DNA of 64,000 bases from Hypomesus transpacificus (taxonomy: Eukaryota > Chordata > Actinopteri > Osmeriformes > Osmeridae), in NCBI RefSeq assembly GCF_021917145.1, contig NC_061081.1:1-64000 (forward strand), read 5' to 3'. Position 1 is the stretch's first letter. Each line of letters begins with the position of its first letter. The translations under genes and the position numbers were made by a program. Of the stretch, positions 13,353 to 32,099 are shown piece by piece. The notes under the pieces are model-generated. The model did not search any database. It was not told where the DNA came from and worked only from the letters and a program-made list of their open reading frames with translations.

Positions 13353-13358
13353 AATAAA
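13353..13358 (+). terminator. Polyadenylation signal of NOCT
   Basis: This is a canonical AATAAA in an A/T-rich context about 790 nt past the NOCT stop codon. The interval 12563-13352 has no convincing coding content and would be the NOCT 3'UTR. A second, tandem-repeat-rich segment starts just after it, consistent with the transcript ending here. Confidence 0.55.
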
Positions 13359-13443
13359 ATTATACAAAATTAATCCCAGGTTTTTTCCCCACACTCTCCT
13401 TTTCTCTCAACTTGACCCCAGGGGTCAGTGCCCTACCCCAAGA

Positions 13444-13508
13444 CCCCGTGGGGTAGTGGGTTGAGATCAAGGGCCTAAATCACAACAATCTGGATTCAAA
13501 TCCATCAC
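13444..13508 (+). mobile_element. tRNA-like block (SINE head)
   Basis: GGGTAGTGGGTTGAG resembles an A box and CTGGATTCAAATCC is a good B box. The block directly precedes the 36-bp minisatellite. Confidence 0.45.
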
Positions 13509-13540
13509 AGAGCGTAGTGCCAAACACATCCATGGACCCA

Positions 13541-13684
13541 GATCCCTGTAACTGCAGCACACTCCCCGACTGTCCAGATCCCTGTAACTGCAGCACACTC
13601 CCCGACTGTCCAGATCCCTGTAACTGCAGCACACTCCCCGACTGTCCAGATCCCTGTAACTGCAGCACACTCCCCGACTGTCCA
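13541..13684. repeat. 36-bp minisatellite, four copies
   Basis: The unit begins CAGATCCCTGTAACTGCAGC and is repeated four times with almost no divergence. A multiple-of-three unit keeps all frames open, so it yields spurious repeat peptides such as DPCNCSTLPDCP on the plus strand. No start context, splice signals or flanking coding sequence support a gene. Confidence 0.9.
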
Positions 13685-13757
13685 CATCCCCTCTCCCAAC
13701 TGTCCCACCAGGAAAGGCTCAACCAAGAGTCTAAAAATAAATTTACTTTTTATCAGT

Positions 13758-13763
13758 TTTATT
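13758..13763 (-). terminator. Possible ELF2 polyadenylation signal
   Basis: This is the first clear AATAAA on the minus strand downstream of the ELF2 stop codon, about 1.9 kb away. Variant signals closer to the stop cannot be excluded. If used, the ELF2 3'UTR would end within a few hundred bases of the NOCT 3' end. Confidence 0.25.
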
Positions 13764-13797
13764 TATAAGTCGAAGAGCAAAAATGTAGCTGTAGGAA

Positions 13798-13870
13798 AAC
13801 CCTCTCAGCCAGATTTGAATACAAGCCCTCTCACACAGTAGCCCACATCCTTGCCACTGAGATATCAGGG
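13798..13870 (-). mobile_element. tRNA-like block on the minus strand
   Basis: On the minus strand GATATCTCAGTGGC (A-box-like) and GTATTCAAATC (B-box-like) are spaced as in a tRNA. It is opposite in orientation to the two neighbouring blocks. Confidence 0.4.
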
Positions 13871-13975
13871 ATCATAACAATCTCCGCTCAACATGAACTC
13901 GACTTGACGTTGAACTATCTAGTTGTAACAACCTGCATAGTTGAGGTGTCAAAAAACCACAAGAAAGCAGGGCTT

Positions 13976-14056
13976 CCTTGTTAGCTCACTGGGTTAGTGT
14001 GCATGCCCTGAAAGCTGGGGCGGCACTGCAACAGCCTGAGTTCACATCAAGCCTTC
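13976..14056 (+). mobile_element. tRNA-like block
   Basis: TTAGCTCACTGGGTTAGTG is an A-box-like start and TGAGTTCACATCAA a degenerate B box. The arm-like sequence between is too altered for a functional tRNA. Confidence 0.4.
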
Positions 14057-14134
14057 ACCCTTTTCTGTGCGTCTTCCATCTTTTCCTGTCACACTCTTTT
14101 TAACTGTCCAATACAGCATGCACTATACTGAATA

Positions 14135-14200
14135 TAATCGTGAATCGATTTTTTATCGAATCGTGACCCCAAGAATCGATTCGAATTGAGAGGTACCAAA
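14135..14200. repeat. Short inverted repeat of an interspersed element
   Basis: TGAATCGATTTTTTATCGAATCG followed by AGAATCGATTCGAATT forms overlapping ATCGAT-type palindromes. Similar ATCGAATCGTGACC strings recur in teleost interspersed repeats; the family is not identified. Confidence 0.3.
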
Positions 14201-15665
14201 AGATCCCCCCCTACCATCTAGTGGTGAAAGAGGTTCCATTTATGTGAAGACAGTTCATCAGTGTGAGGTCATTAAGTCTGTTGTCTATTCACCCAATGTC
14301 AACAGTGATTTGAAAGTAGAATGTTTGATTTTCTACAGCAAAGATGGAAAGGCAAAAATAATTTGCAAGCACAACACAATGGTTTCAAATGTTTTTTGAT
14401 TTTATATTTCAGTAAAATCTACTTGAATACACTTTGAAACAAGAGTACAACAAAATAGAATATACTTCAAATGTTGAATATACAAACTAGTTCAGTCTGA
14501 ACGCAAACATCTCTTTCTCCCTCGAAATCGGTTAACTAGGAAAGGCAAAATGCAGTGGACATGTCGGGGGGGGGTTATAAACTCATGCTGCCGAACAACC
14601 TGTCGATTTCAAATAGCTAGAAGTGAAGCGTTTAAAAGGGCAGTGCAGGGTACCCAGGTCAGTTATTACAGATAAGGGAGGTGAGGAAGAGTTAACATTC
14701 CACTAGGAGAAACTCCAGGAATTCTGCCACAACCGGAAGGAACTCTTAAGAGCCTGACCTACACTGAGAGAACTTTAACTAAATAAGTGATTCTGTACTC
14801 GTCAGTAATACTGTGCTTGGTACAAGGTATTGTTCGTCAGAAAAATTATGCAAAGAAAAAAAATAAAGCTAGATTAGCTTATAAACAAACAAGAAGTCAT
14901 CAAAACTAAGGCTGCTCTTGTTTTAAAATTCGTAAACTGTATAGTAGATATATACACATCAAGTCCCTTTTTCTTTACTTGCCTTCCAGGAGCCTAAAAG
15001 CGCTCTTTCCAAAAGTCCCTGGTGAGTGTGTGTGAGTGCGAGCGCATTGGTATGTGGCAGTGGTGTGACACTGAGTGTAGGGGAGACCGACATAGCACCT
15101 GGCACTGTCATACAAGTTCTGCACAGTGATAGTCAAACAAATTGCTGGTTTTACTTTGTCAATGCAAGAGAAACACACAGGCAAAAAAATAAAGAAGGTT
15201 TCTATACAAAGTGTAACAAACTTCTTCCTCCCCTCCCCAGTTCACATTCTGGTTCATTTGAATTATTTGCCTGTTGTAGTGTTGCGGTATCCCTTCCGAT
15301 TTATCGTTCCAAGGAAAGACCGTTAAAATGTAGTGATCCCAGTTGGTCCCTTTGTCTACACAAGTCTCTTCAAATGTCATTTGCCGGATTTTTATGTCTA
15401 TGGGTTCCACTTTGGGAACCGGAGATCTGAGAAGAACAGAGGTGGACAAGCCCGAAAGAAGGGAGGCATGATGGGAACTTTAGTTTTCAAAGTGTCTCAA
15501 AGTAGTTTCAATAATAAAAAGAACCAACAAAAATGTGGGGCCAACTTGTACTGTGCCCCCACCCTCCCCTAAGGCAAATAGGGGTGGTTGGGTGGGCTTT
15601 GATAGGTGTGTGTGTGTGTGTGTGTGTATGTACGTCCACCAATCCCTCTCAAGTCTCTGTTTTTC

Positions 15666-22458
<6,793 letters not shown>

Positions 22459-22864
22459 GATGCATGCCCGTCCAGCCCTGGCTCAACGCCTGCCCCTCGC
22501 ACTGGACCCTCTGTGTGGCTGCGCCCGGAAATACGCCCAGCCAACACCGGATCTCTGAAACAAACAGAGGGATATGAGTTCCTTTGATAAATACACAAAG
22601 TGAAAGATTTAGAGACTAATTTGGTTTTGTAGCCACAACCTGGACGATCAACAACCTTGCAATCCCTATGCTCTCATCTGAGGGCCCAATCAGAATGCAG
22701 TCCCAGGCTTCTGTGAGGCCTCCTACCTCCCCCTTCCCATCTCGTCTCTCTTGGCTACCCAACACAGGAAGTGCCTGTCCACTGAGTCAGGAATCAAAAC
22801 TAAAACAGGAAGTTAGCTCAGTTACCTCCCTCTTGGTGTAGAGGATGGCTCAGAGTGGGGGCTG

Positions 22865-22883
22865 TGGGGGGGGGGGGGGGGGG
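22865..22883. repeat. G homopolymer (about 19 nt)
   Basis: A G run within ELF2 intron 1, one of several G/C homopolymers in the window (others at 2093-2113, 40005-40020, 40374-40398). Confidence 0.9.
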
Positions 22884-25138
22884 CACCATGGCAACCATTG
22901 CCATTAGCTACAGCGAGATCCTTCATTTCCTGCTCCGTAGAGCTCCGACAAGGGACGATCAGGCAGACAGGGAGAGTACAAATCGCTCACACAAACACTT
23001 TGGTGAAAAGCACGGCAGGAAACTCACTGAAATGGAACCATCATCAGCTCTTTCATCTTGTCTGGATCCCAACAGCACTCCCAGGAAAAGAGAAGGAGAG
23101 CACCATTTGTCCTCCAGTCACAGCTGTTGAGCTGCCTCTCCTCTGTCACGGTCACCAAACTCAGCCATCTATAATAGATAGGCCAGGCTGGTGTGACGTT
23201 CCCTGAGACTGACCCGGGATCTGTTCTAATGGAACCTCCTTCATTCATCAATTATTCATCAGCACACAGCTGTGACAGATCTGGAAACTGGCTCAGTCTG
23301 GAACAACCATGCACACTGTTGCTCTGGTTCCGTGTGTGTGTGTGTGTGTGTGCATGAGAAAAAGAGTGTATACTTGCAGTCGCAAGGCCTTGAAGATTGC
23401 ATTGTCTGCAGGTTTCAATTCCATTGGCACTAAGATGATAACCAGACGGGACCTTCATTAAAATGATGCTGTCGGAAAAGCGGATACCAGCTCTCTGTTG
23501 ATCTCTCTCTTTCCCACACTGTGCCTGGCTGTCTTTCCCGCTCTCTTCCTCGCCCAAACTCTATGGCTGCTTGTCTGTTTCTCTGCATACATTTTTTGTA
23601 GTCCACACCAAAACTACCCTGCGCCCCAAAATAGAAATAGCTAAATTGTTAGTCTTAAAAGGGAGTTAATCTTTAAGCCATCTCTTTTTCTTTCCAATAC
23701 AGATACACTCCTTTAAATACTGAGTCATTCCTTGGACAAAACGAGGTTGGAGACACTATCCCACTTTAGAGACGGCCCACCCCTCCTTCACGCTCTGAAA
23801 CGAGCCCAAAGGGCTTGACGAGCAAGTCTGCCAAACTAGACTTTCCACCACCAAACGGGTCCTACCAGACCTATAGGCCGGGGGCCAAGACAACAGCTCC
23901 ATGACGCTGCCCATACAATCCCTTTGAAGGTTTTACAACCAGGGAATTACATTTTTAAAACGCCAAAGAGCAAGACTTGTGACACTGACAAGGTTTGCCA
24001 CATCATCTTGACTTGCTAATAGCAGGGGGAAGAAAAAAACCTTAATCTAGGCTAGTAAAACCTTGACGTTATGAATCATTGATGACGCCAGTTAGCGGTG
24101 TAGCATTAACTTGCAAAACTGTCCATAAACATAGAATGCAGGGAGGTCAGTAGGACCGAAACAAACCAACCACATACAGCAAGTTGGGTAACTTACCTTG
24201 AAGGAAAATACAGACCATGATTCTATTACAGCAGTTAAGGGCTGCGATATTGAAAAGTAATTCTGCGTGCTAGGTGTCACCCAGTCTTATGACTGGTTGA
24301 ATTCTTGCTGGGTCATCCTGACCACTCTGATACAGAACTCCACCATTCCAGGGAATAGGAAAAAGTGTGTCCTGCTGTACGAGAGGATCATATGATATTC
24401 ATGCTCAAATAGAGGGAAGGAGGGGGGGAGAGAGGATGGGAGAAATGTGGTCTAGCCAAAATGGATATTCTTCCACATTTCTCCCACCGGCCACATCTCC
24501 TCTTCAAATCTCTCATCGGCTGGCTTTGCATCCATCCATCCCTCCATCTCTCTTTTTCTCTGGCTCCTCTGGTTGCTCCATGCGGTAGAAAGAGCTTCTC
24601 AGGGCGACTCAGCACTTAGAACGAGCCCTGCCCCCAGATCACATGATGAGGGTGGAACACACACACACACAGTGTCACATGATCTAGCAACAACTGAGCT
24701 TTTGTTCAGACGGTTGCAAACGATACAACGCCCTGCCTTGTGCCGTGTCCTGTCATCTCCCTGAAGCTCACACACACACACACGCAGATGACTGAAGTCA
24801 TACACAACACAAAGTGTAGGGCCTAGAAAACGACAGGTACTTTATGAACGTCCACATGCGAGTTAAAAATACACCCAGACATTTGCAATCATTTCAGTTT
24901 ACACAACACGATAAACTCTTTCAAAGATTGTGGAATATTGCTAAATAGTGACTGATAAACTATGACACACAGACCTATGCAACTATAATGCTATTATAAA
25001 GGCCTCACCTTTCCCTGACTCTGTCCTGCCATGAACTCTCTACCTGAACAACAACAGTGATCTTATCTGACTGTGAGCAGAGTGAGACACATACACTGGG
25101 TCTCTATTTCTCCCTATCTCTAGCCTATTCCAGCACTG

Positions 25139-25139
<1 letters not shown>

Positions 25140-25183
<44 letters not shown>
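25140..25183. repeat. Homopolymer run of about 44 C
   Basis: An uninterrupted C run lies inside ELF2 intron 1. On the transcribed ELF2 RNA strand it is poly-G and could form G-quadruplexes. Length in an assembly of such a run is unreliable. Confidence 0.9.
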
Positions 25184-26793
25184 ACCCCTTAGAAACACCA
25201 ATAGATTTAGTGTGATTTTATATCTTCATTTGAAGCCACACCTCACGGCTGAATTCAAAGGATGACCTTAACATTATTTTTTAGAAAAGACAAAAACCAT
25301 TCCTCAACAAGTTAACTTTTCGCACAAATACCCTAGTATAAGACTGAGGGAACTGCCATTGCTGTGACATTTGTGTAAATGATTTAATGTTCTCTTGAAA
25401 ACCGCCTGGTGTATCAAAACGAGAAGTCTTAATGTCTCATCTTACGCCCAAGTGTGTGTGTGTGTGTGTGTGTGTATGGGAGAGACCTCTCCACACTTTG
25501 TAAACAGCAGTTACGTTGTTCGACAAGTAAACCCAACACTGTTGCTTTCATAGCCCCATCCCCATGTTACCAAAGTAACCATCAGTCCTGCCACTGATCT
25601 CAGCCGGCTCATTGGTCAAACAATAACGTTAACTAAACATTTATGCACAGACCAGCCAGCCTATAGCAAACATTACACAATGCATTCAGAATTTCACCAC
25701 AGTAGGAAAGATAAGAGGGTTGGACTAATAGATGCTTAATGTAAGTTAGCCTACCCATGTGGCTTTGATTTCCATTCAAAATATAATTGGGCTTTTTGAG
25801 TTTATTGTACATGTTCTTCCCTCATTCTTAGTACAAAGTATAAAAATATATAGATAAAAAATGTATAAACGACAATACTGCAGTAGGATATAAATAATAT
25901 TCCAAGAGATATAAAATCGACAAATATAGGTGCAACTGAAGTTAAAATCGTTGTTTAATTGACTTACAGTTTATTTTGGTAAAGAGTATAAAGACTAAAC
26001 AAGTATGCTCGATCGCAAACCTGAAACTTAACACACACATGCAAACATCTGTGAAAATATCTGGCACCAAGCACATTTTTGATGTTGGCTTTAGGTACTC
26101 TCTTAACAGAACACATGTTATATTTCCTCAAATATGGATATGAAACTTAAAGTAACATTAGCCAAGAAAGTTATTTTCAACATTGTCGTCGATAGAGGCT
26201 AATGTAACGTAATGTCCATGCCAACAACAACCACAACTTGGAAAAAAGCTAGCTAGCACTAGCTATCTCAGTTTGGGGATAGCTATCGCTATATAGCTTG
26301 GTTAAAGGTCTAGCAGTTTGCTAGAAGAACAGTTCCAGTTGGCTTCGAGTTTGTTTACATTCCTTTCTAATAAACGTGTTTACGAGTTCATAGTACAGCA
26401 GACGGGCAATTGTTAGTGGTTAGCTAGCTAGCCACTTAGTTAGCTGAGCTGGCTTGTAGTACCACACGTCATTAAACAAACTGCCCTTCCAAAAAGTCTG
26501 GCAAGGCAACTAACTTGTGCATGTCTTGCTTTTGTGTAAAAAAAAAAAGACAGAACTGAGACAGTTTGTATTTAAACACAAGCTCGCAAAAGTCATTTTG
26601 CTATGGAAAAACTAAAGCCAGGGCTTAGGCTTAAGAGATACATTCCAGGCAGTGACAGCAAAAGGCATGCCTAGTTTATTACTGTTCCCAATTACAATTA
26701 AAACAATCTTATATGTAGCTGGCTAGTTGGCTACACTGGCAAGCTGCAGCAGAAAACATGATCTGACAGACAGGACAGAGTCAACCTGCTTAC

Positions 26794-26950
26794 CTGGCTT
26801 AAAATGCTTCTTCAGACCAATATTAAGTGGTTTGATGATGCGGCGCCTTATTAATGCGTCTTGTAGCTGTATTGAAAGCAAACGTTATCTGGCTACCTAC
26901 GCCTAGGCTAACTTACTGTAGCTAGCTAGTTACTGGTGTCCAGTGGCAGT
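26794..26950 (-). other. elf2: Probable non-coding first exon of ELF2
   Basis: On the minus strand a strong donor (AAGCCAG/gtaagcag) ends at 26794. It follows sequence including a GGCGCCGCATCATC block and no long open frame. Splicing to the acceptor at 22554 would remove about 4.2 kb. The transcription start is not defined; the upper limit given is approximate. A consensus CRE lies about 0.3-0.4 kb upstream. Confidence 0.4.
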
Positions 26951-27219
26951 GGGTCTAGAGTTGACACCCCGTAGTAACCTAGTAGCTTGCTAGTTTCAGC
27001 TAGCTAACGAATGCGGAGTGGAGGATGAGAATCAACATGCCTCCGTTGCTGTAATTACCCTATCCGGTACATTTGCTTTTCAATAAAATAAGAAACACAA
27101 TACATTGTTGTTCCAAACAGTAAACAAAGCCATTTTTCATGGAGGCTAGTGCTTGTAGATGAGAAGATCCAGGTCAAAATCACGCACCCTGCCAGTGCCA
27201 GCGACTGACACACACATCG

Positions 27220-27227
27220 TGACGTCA
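27220..27227. promoter_or_regulatory. Consensus cAMP-response element upstream of ELF2
   Basis: A perfect palindromic TGACGTCA lies in a locally GC-richer stretch (about 27175-27260) upstream of the proposed non-coding first exon of ELF2. Full CREs within a few hundred bases of a start site are typical of CREB/ATF-bound promoters. Function is inferred from sequence and position only. Confidence 0.45.
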
Positions 27228-28106
27228 AGCTGAACGGCCACTGCCCCCCTCCGTTTCCAGAAATAACAACACACAATACTTACGACCATCCAACAATAAG
27301 ATTTTTTTCAATTAATTCCCTCTATAAGTTTCACAGCAATGGCATTTGCAACATGCTGGCTTTATGGAATTAATGTGTACCTGGCATTTGAGACATGAGT
27401 GTATTGTCCCACAGCATTGTTAAATTTTATGGTTATCTTTGAGCTTATAAACTTAAATAAGATGGGTTTACTTACCATTTGTCTAGGAGTAGGAATAACT
27501 CTTACATGCAATACATAGAATTAGATGTAGGCCAAAAACAAAGTATGTAGCACCATCTTCTGGTTAAATCAATGTCATATTTGTTACAGAAACAATTGCC
27601 CACTGTTTAAATATTTATTCCACGTGTCTGAACAAGAACATTGAAATATTGACTCACCCTGCAGGTGATTCAATGTGAGGTCAAGACATCTTCCTGTGAT
27701 TCATTCAACAGTCAGGATTAGTGTAAAATAACATGATACACAAAATGTGTTATTTAAATGCATATTTACAGTTGTTTTTATTTATCTGTACAACATTCTA
27801 TTGTGTGGCAAAAAAACTAACAAAAAAACAAACACAAGTATCCTAACATACTCAATACTACTTTATATTTATATAATATTAAATATTACACTCTAATGTT
27901 TAGGGTCCTTAGGAGACAATTGATTTACATTTGTAGTTTTTATTGTTTTCATAAAGGTTAGCAGAGTATCGGACAGTTAGCAAACACCATTGCTTCATGA
28001 AAACCATAATAGCCATTAAGGAACTGACATCTCTTTTTACTTGTGGTATGCAATCTATCAGACAACTTGAAATAGGCTACTTTCAACAGTAAAGTGATTA
28101 ACTTTC

Positions 28107-28255
28107 AATACATTCAATTGGTCATGTAAATAACTTTTAATACATTCAACTGGTCATGTGAATAAATTGTAATACAATCAACTGGTCATGTGAATACATT
28201 TTAATACAATCAACTGGCCACATGGATAACTGAATACAATCAACTGGTCATGTTT
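28107..28255. repeat. Minisatellite of about 32 bp, five diverged copies
   Basis: Units beginning AATACAATCAACTGGTCATG recur at about 28107, 28139, 28171, 28203 and 28233. Copies differ at several positions, so the array is older than the 36-bp one. It lies between the MGARP 3' end and the ELF2 promoter. Confidence 0.85.
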
Positions 28256-28415
28256 ATAAATATAAATATGTTCAATGAGTTTAGCAATGGCGGCACCTTG
28301 AGTTACTAAGTATTAATTGGAACTAAAGTCTAACTTTTAAACAAATCCTAAACAAAGTGCCTATTCAAACCTTAGAAAAGTGCTAGAGTATTAGCAGACA
28401 AAAAGGAATATAAGG

Positions 28416-28421
28416 TTTATT
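28416..28421 (-). terminator. Polyadenylation signal for the long MGARP isoform
   Basis: AATAAA on the minus strand lies about 155 nt beyond the stop codon of the last MGARP exon (28574-28611). It supports that short exon being the 3' end of the long transcript. Confidence 0.5.
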
Positions 28422-28573
28422 TGAGCTATGGTTGACCAGGGTCACATTAGTGTTGCTGACATTGGAACAGAGTGGAAGAACAAATCATAGCTCATTCTAA
28501 CTCTGCGCTGTATGACTCTCCTGTTTCTGATTGACAGCTGGTGAAAGTTCCGGAAGGCACGTCTCTGTTCATC

Positions 28574-31243
28574 TCACGACTGGACTGAGATCACGGCCAG
28601 GTTCTCAATGGCTGAGGAGAACAACAAATTGACAGGTTTGTTCAGAGGAAACTTCAATCAGCGCACTCTACTAGACTTACTCATAAACTATGATGCCTAG
28701 TGTGTCGAGTGCTGTTCATAGAATTAGAATTAATTGAACGGACATTGCACCAAAATCCCAACCCAAATATTTTTTCTTCATAACAAATGTAAAATATGTA
28801 AAATATAATGTCTATACAAGAATCAATAAATGAGTCCACTTTGAAGAAATTATTGAATGTATCAAAGCTCTGATGCTACCGAATTCTGTTATGGGTTATT
28901 AGCTGTAATCGTTGCTGTATCCCATTCCAGAATTAGAGGAAGATGTCCGTTCTGCAGATTCAAATTCTATGTCTTTTTGTCTATTTACCTTTTGCAACTG
29001 TACTATTACATCACAGAGCAGCCTCTTTTTATTGGATTGGCCATCTCCTGTGATGCTGTGGGCATAGGCAGAAATTAAATGGCCTGTTTTTACTAACTTT
29101 ATACGTCAATTAGATTTTTATTTTTTTGTGGTTTTGGTCATGTTTTTCTAAGCTTCCATGAGCCTTCTGAATTAGGTGGTAAGTTGACAGGCTCACAGTA
29201 TTCAATAAAAAAAATATATTTATAAATAAAGCATCTTTTAGCGCCAAGCGCACACTAAAGTATTATTGTACAACATTGAATAATGCCTGTCAGTTCCCAC
29301 TGGTCAGAAGTAAAACGGAGGGTCTTTTTGACTTTCTAGGCCAATAGCAGCAAAGTAATAGACTAGCGTGAGCTATGGCATATTTTACCTAGCCCTGCCA
29401 TGGGTGTTCCCTCCTCCTTGGCTTCCTCGGCCATCTCCACGGCGCCCTCGGAGGTGCTCTCCTCGAGCAAGGTCTCCACTGCCTCCTCCTCCACCTGGAC
29501 ATCCGCCTCCTGGACTTCTGTGCCTTGCACAGCTTCCTCCTCCACACCAGGTGGCACCACCTCCGCCTCCACAACCAGGGGTTCCGCCGCCTCCGAGGCC
29601 GGGCCAGTGCTGTGGCAGGAGTGGCAGTGCTCTACAGCTGAGATCTCCGGAGCTAGCTCAGCTTCCTCTACTGTCGCTCCCGGCAGGACCTCCAGGGCGG
29701 CACTGACCGAGGCTGCTGCAAGGTGGGCCGCCGCTATGATGAGGGCTTCTTCCTCGGATATGACCTCGGCCCCCTCAGCCGCCTCTGCCACCTCCAGGGC
29801 TGGTTCTGCAGACTCCTCCACAGCTGACGCAGCTTCAGTTGGCTCTTCAACCCCTGTGGCCTCCTCCACTGCAACAACCTCAAGAGCTGGTGCGTCAAGA
29901 GCTGGTGCCTCAACCGCTGGTTCCTCAGCCTCTCCCACCTCTTCTACTAAAGGAGCGGAGGCTGGAGCCTCCTCAGGGAGGGTGATAGCTTTCTCCTCTG
30001 CCTCATCATCGGCAGCAGAAACACCCGCTGCAGGGGTCTCCACCTCCACAACCAGAACTACTTCCTGCGGTTCAGAGGTCACTTCCGCCTCCGCTTCTTC
30101 TGCACCTGCGACATCAAGAACAGCCTCTTCAGGCCTGGGCTCCTCCATCTCCCCAACAGCGGACGCCTCGACCGTCGCTTCCTTTTCAGCCACCACCACG
30201 TCTTCCTTGACTGGCTCTAGAACTTCCAAGGTTTCCGGAACATCCAGGGCCTTCTCCTCCAGGTGTCGCACGGCGCCAGCAATCCTCGTCTCCCCAACGG
30301 ATGCCGCTGCGATTTCCACTGTGGAGTTGGTCAGGATCTTCACAGCCGTTAGGATGTCAGAGACCGTCCCTGGGACCAAGGAAGAGGACGTGGTGAGGTT
30401 AGCGGTAGTGGAGTCAGTAGCACAAAGACTAAATTTCGAATTCCCCGTTTTATATATTATTTATATATACATTACACTACTCAACATAACATTGGCCTTT
30501 GTCATGCTTGTTTTTTTTGTGGTGGTCACAGTGGCAACATTATCAACAGGGATTTCATGTTTCACCTCTGCAGTAGAGTAAGCGATAATGTTCTAGTATG
30601 GATGGGTACCTACACAGCACGGTCACAGAACATCCACATGGCACTCACCTCGCCCGCCTCTCCACCATGGGGGTGGCACATGGGACGTCTCTGGGGCTCT
30701 ACAGGGGACTGCCAAGCCATTTAATGCTCCATCTTACTTTATACATTATATAACATCAACATGACATCCACTTAACACAAGAGGGCATTAGTACGAAATG
30801 GCATCAGTGTAAGCATTCATCCTTCAGACCAGCAGGAGGAGCAGCAAGGCTGGGGCTTTTGGCAAAACTGTTGACCATACTGGCTCTAGTCTTTCCTCCT
30901 ATGGAAGGAACGTTTTATTTGCTATTCCATCCCTTGCATGAGAGCTACCTGTGGCCAATATATGGTTTAAAAGATGTCCACAAGGCAAATATGTCAATAT
31001 AATTGTTGTGCAATAAAGAAGGATATGAAACCATCTCTCCAGTGAGAGGAAAGTGTGGTTACAGGAACTGGAATTAGTTGAAGTTCCAAGGACCCGTTTA
31101 ACAGGTTCAGACCTGTCAAACCCACATGCTGTGGACAGCACTTAGTGCCGTCACTTTTAAATAGACTACGGTAGTGTATTTCAGGACTAATGAAGAAAAA
31201 GATACCAATTGTAATGATATTCTCCCCAACCATAAACATGTCC

Positions 31244-31277
<34 letters not shown>

Positions 31278-32034
31278 TTACATACTTCACTATATATATA
31301 TAACATAGTAGTAGGAGTATAACAGGGAATGTCTGTCATCCATAGGCGCATAAACAAGGCAGCCATCAGCTGTATCAACACCACAGGAAGGGGGATAGCG
31401 GATCAGCAAGGTGTCTAAGGCAACAAAATACAATCCTAAACTAGGAGCATTGTAGCAGCGTGGGTGGGTGTGGACTGGATATGCTGAAAGGAACAAGGTG
31501 TCTTCTGAACTGGTAAACTGGTGTGGTTGTAAATGTTTAACAAAAAAATGCTTTTACAAAATGCCAACATTAAGAAATTGATTTGAAGATGGCGGGCTGT
31601 AGAACATTGTGCCCTAAAAGGAGCATACCCCAAGGTAATGAAGAAAAATCTGTTACATCATAAAAAGCAATATTACGTGCATTGTATATGCATGCAGTAA
31701 AAAATGCAATTGAGGACGAGATGTCATGACAACGTCTTTATTGAATGACTTTAGTCAGCAAAACATTCTCTAGATTAACACGATGGCGCATAACTTGGTC
31801 ATGGCGACAATATACCAGACAGTAAAAAATGTCCAATGTTGGTAGAGAAAACAGACGTGTTTGGGGGAGGCTCATGAGTTTCCTAGATCTTTCCTTTCAC
31901 AGAAAGATAACAAGAAAAAAAAAATGAAGAAAATGGCTTAGATTCTAGAGGTTGGAGACAGAAGTGTGAGGTGATTGAAACCCACCTGGCGAGGCACAAA
32001 GAAGTGTGTCACTTGTTACAGTGTCACACGTGCC

Positions 32035-32099
<65 letters not shown>

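Noticed and set aside
13541..13684. CRISPR-like array
   Set aside because: Copies are contiguous with no unique spacers and the host is a vertebrate; it is a minisatellite. The same applies to 28107-28255 and 43121-43199.
13467..13768. Repeat-peptide open frames on both strands (for example DPCNCSTLPDCP units)
   Set aside because: They come from the 36-bp minisatellite, whose unit length keeps every frame open; there is no start context, splice sites or neighbouring coding exon.
29400..30581. 393-codon plus-strand open frame rich in Ser, Ala and Thr
   Set aside because: It is the antisense of the MGARP acidic exon. GC-rich Glu/Ala/Val codons read backwards give stop-free Ser/Ala/Thr frames. 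There are no splice signals or family features on the plus strand.
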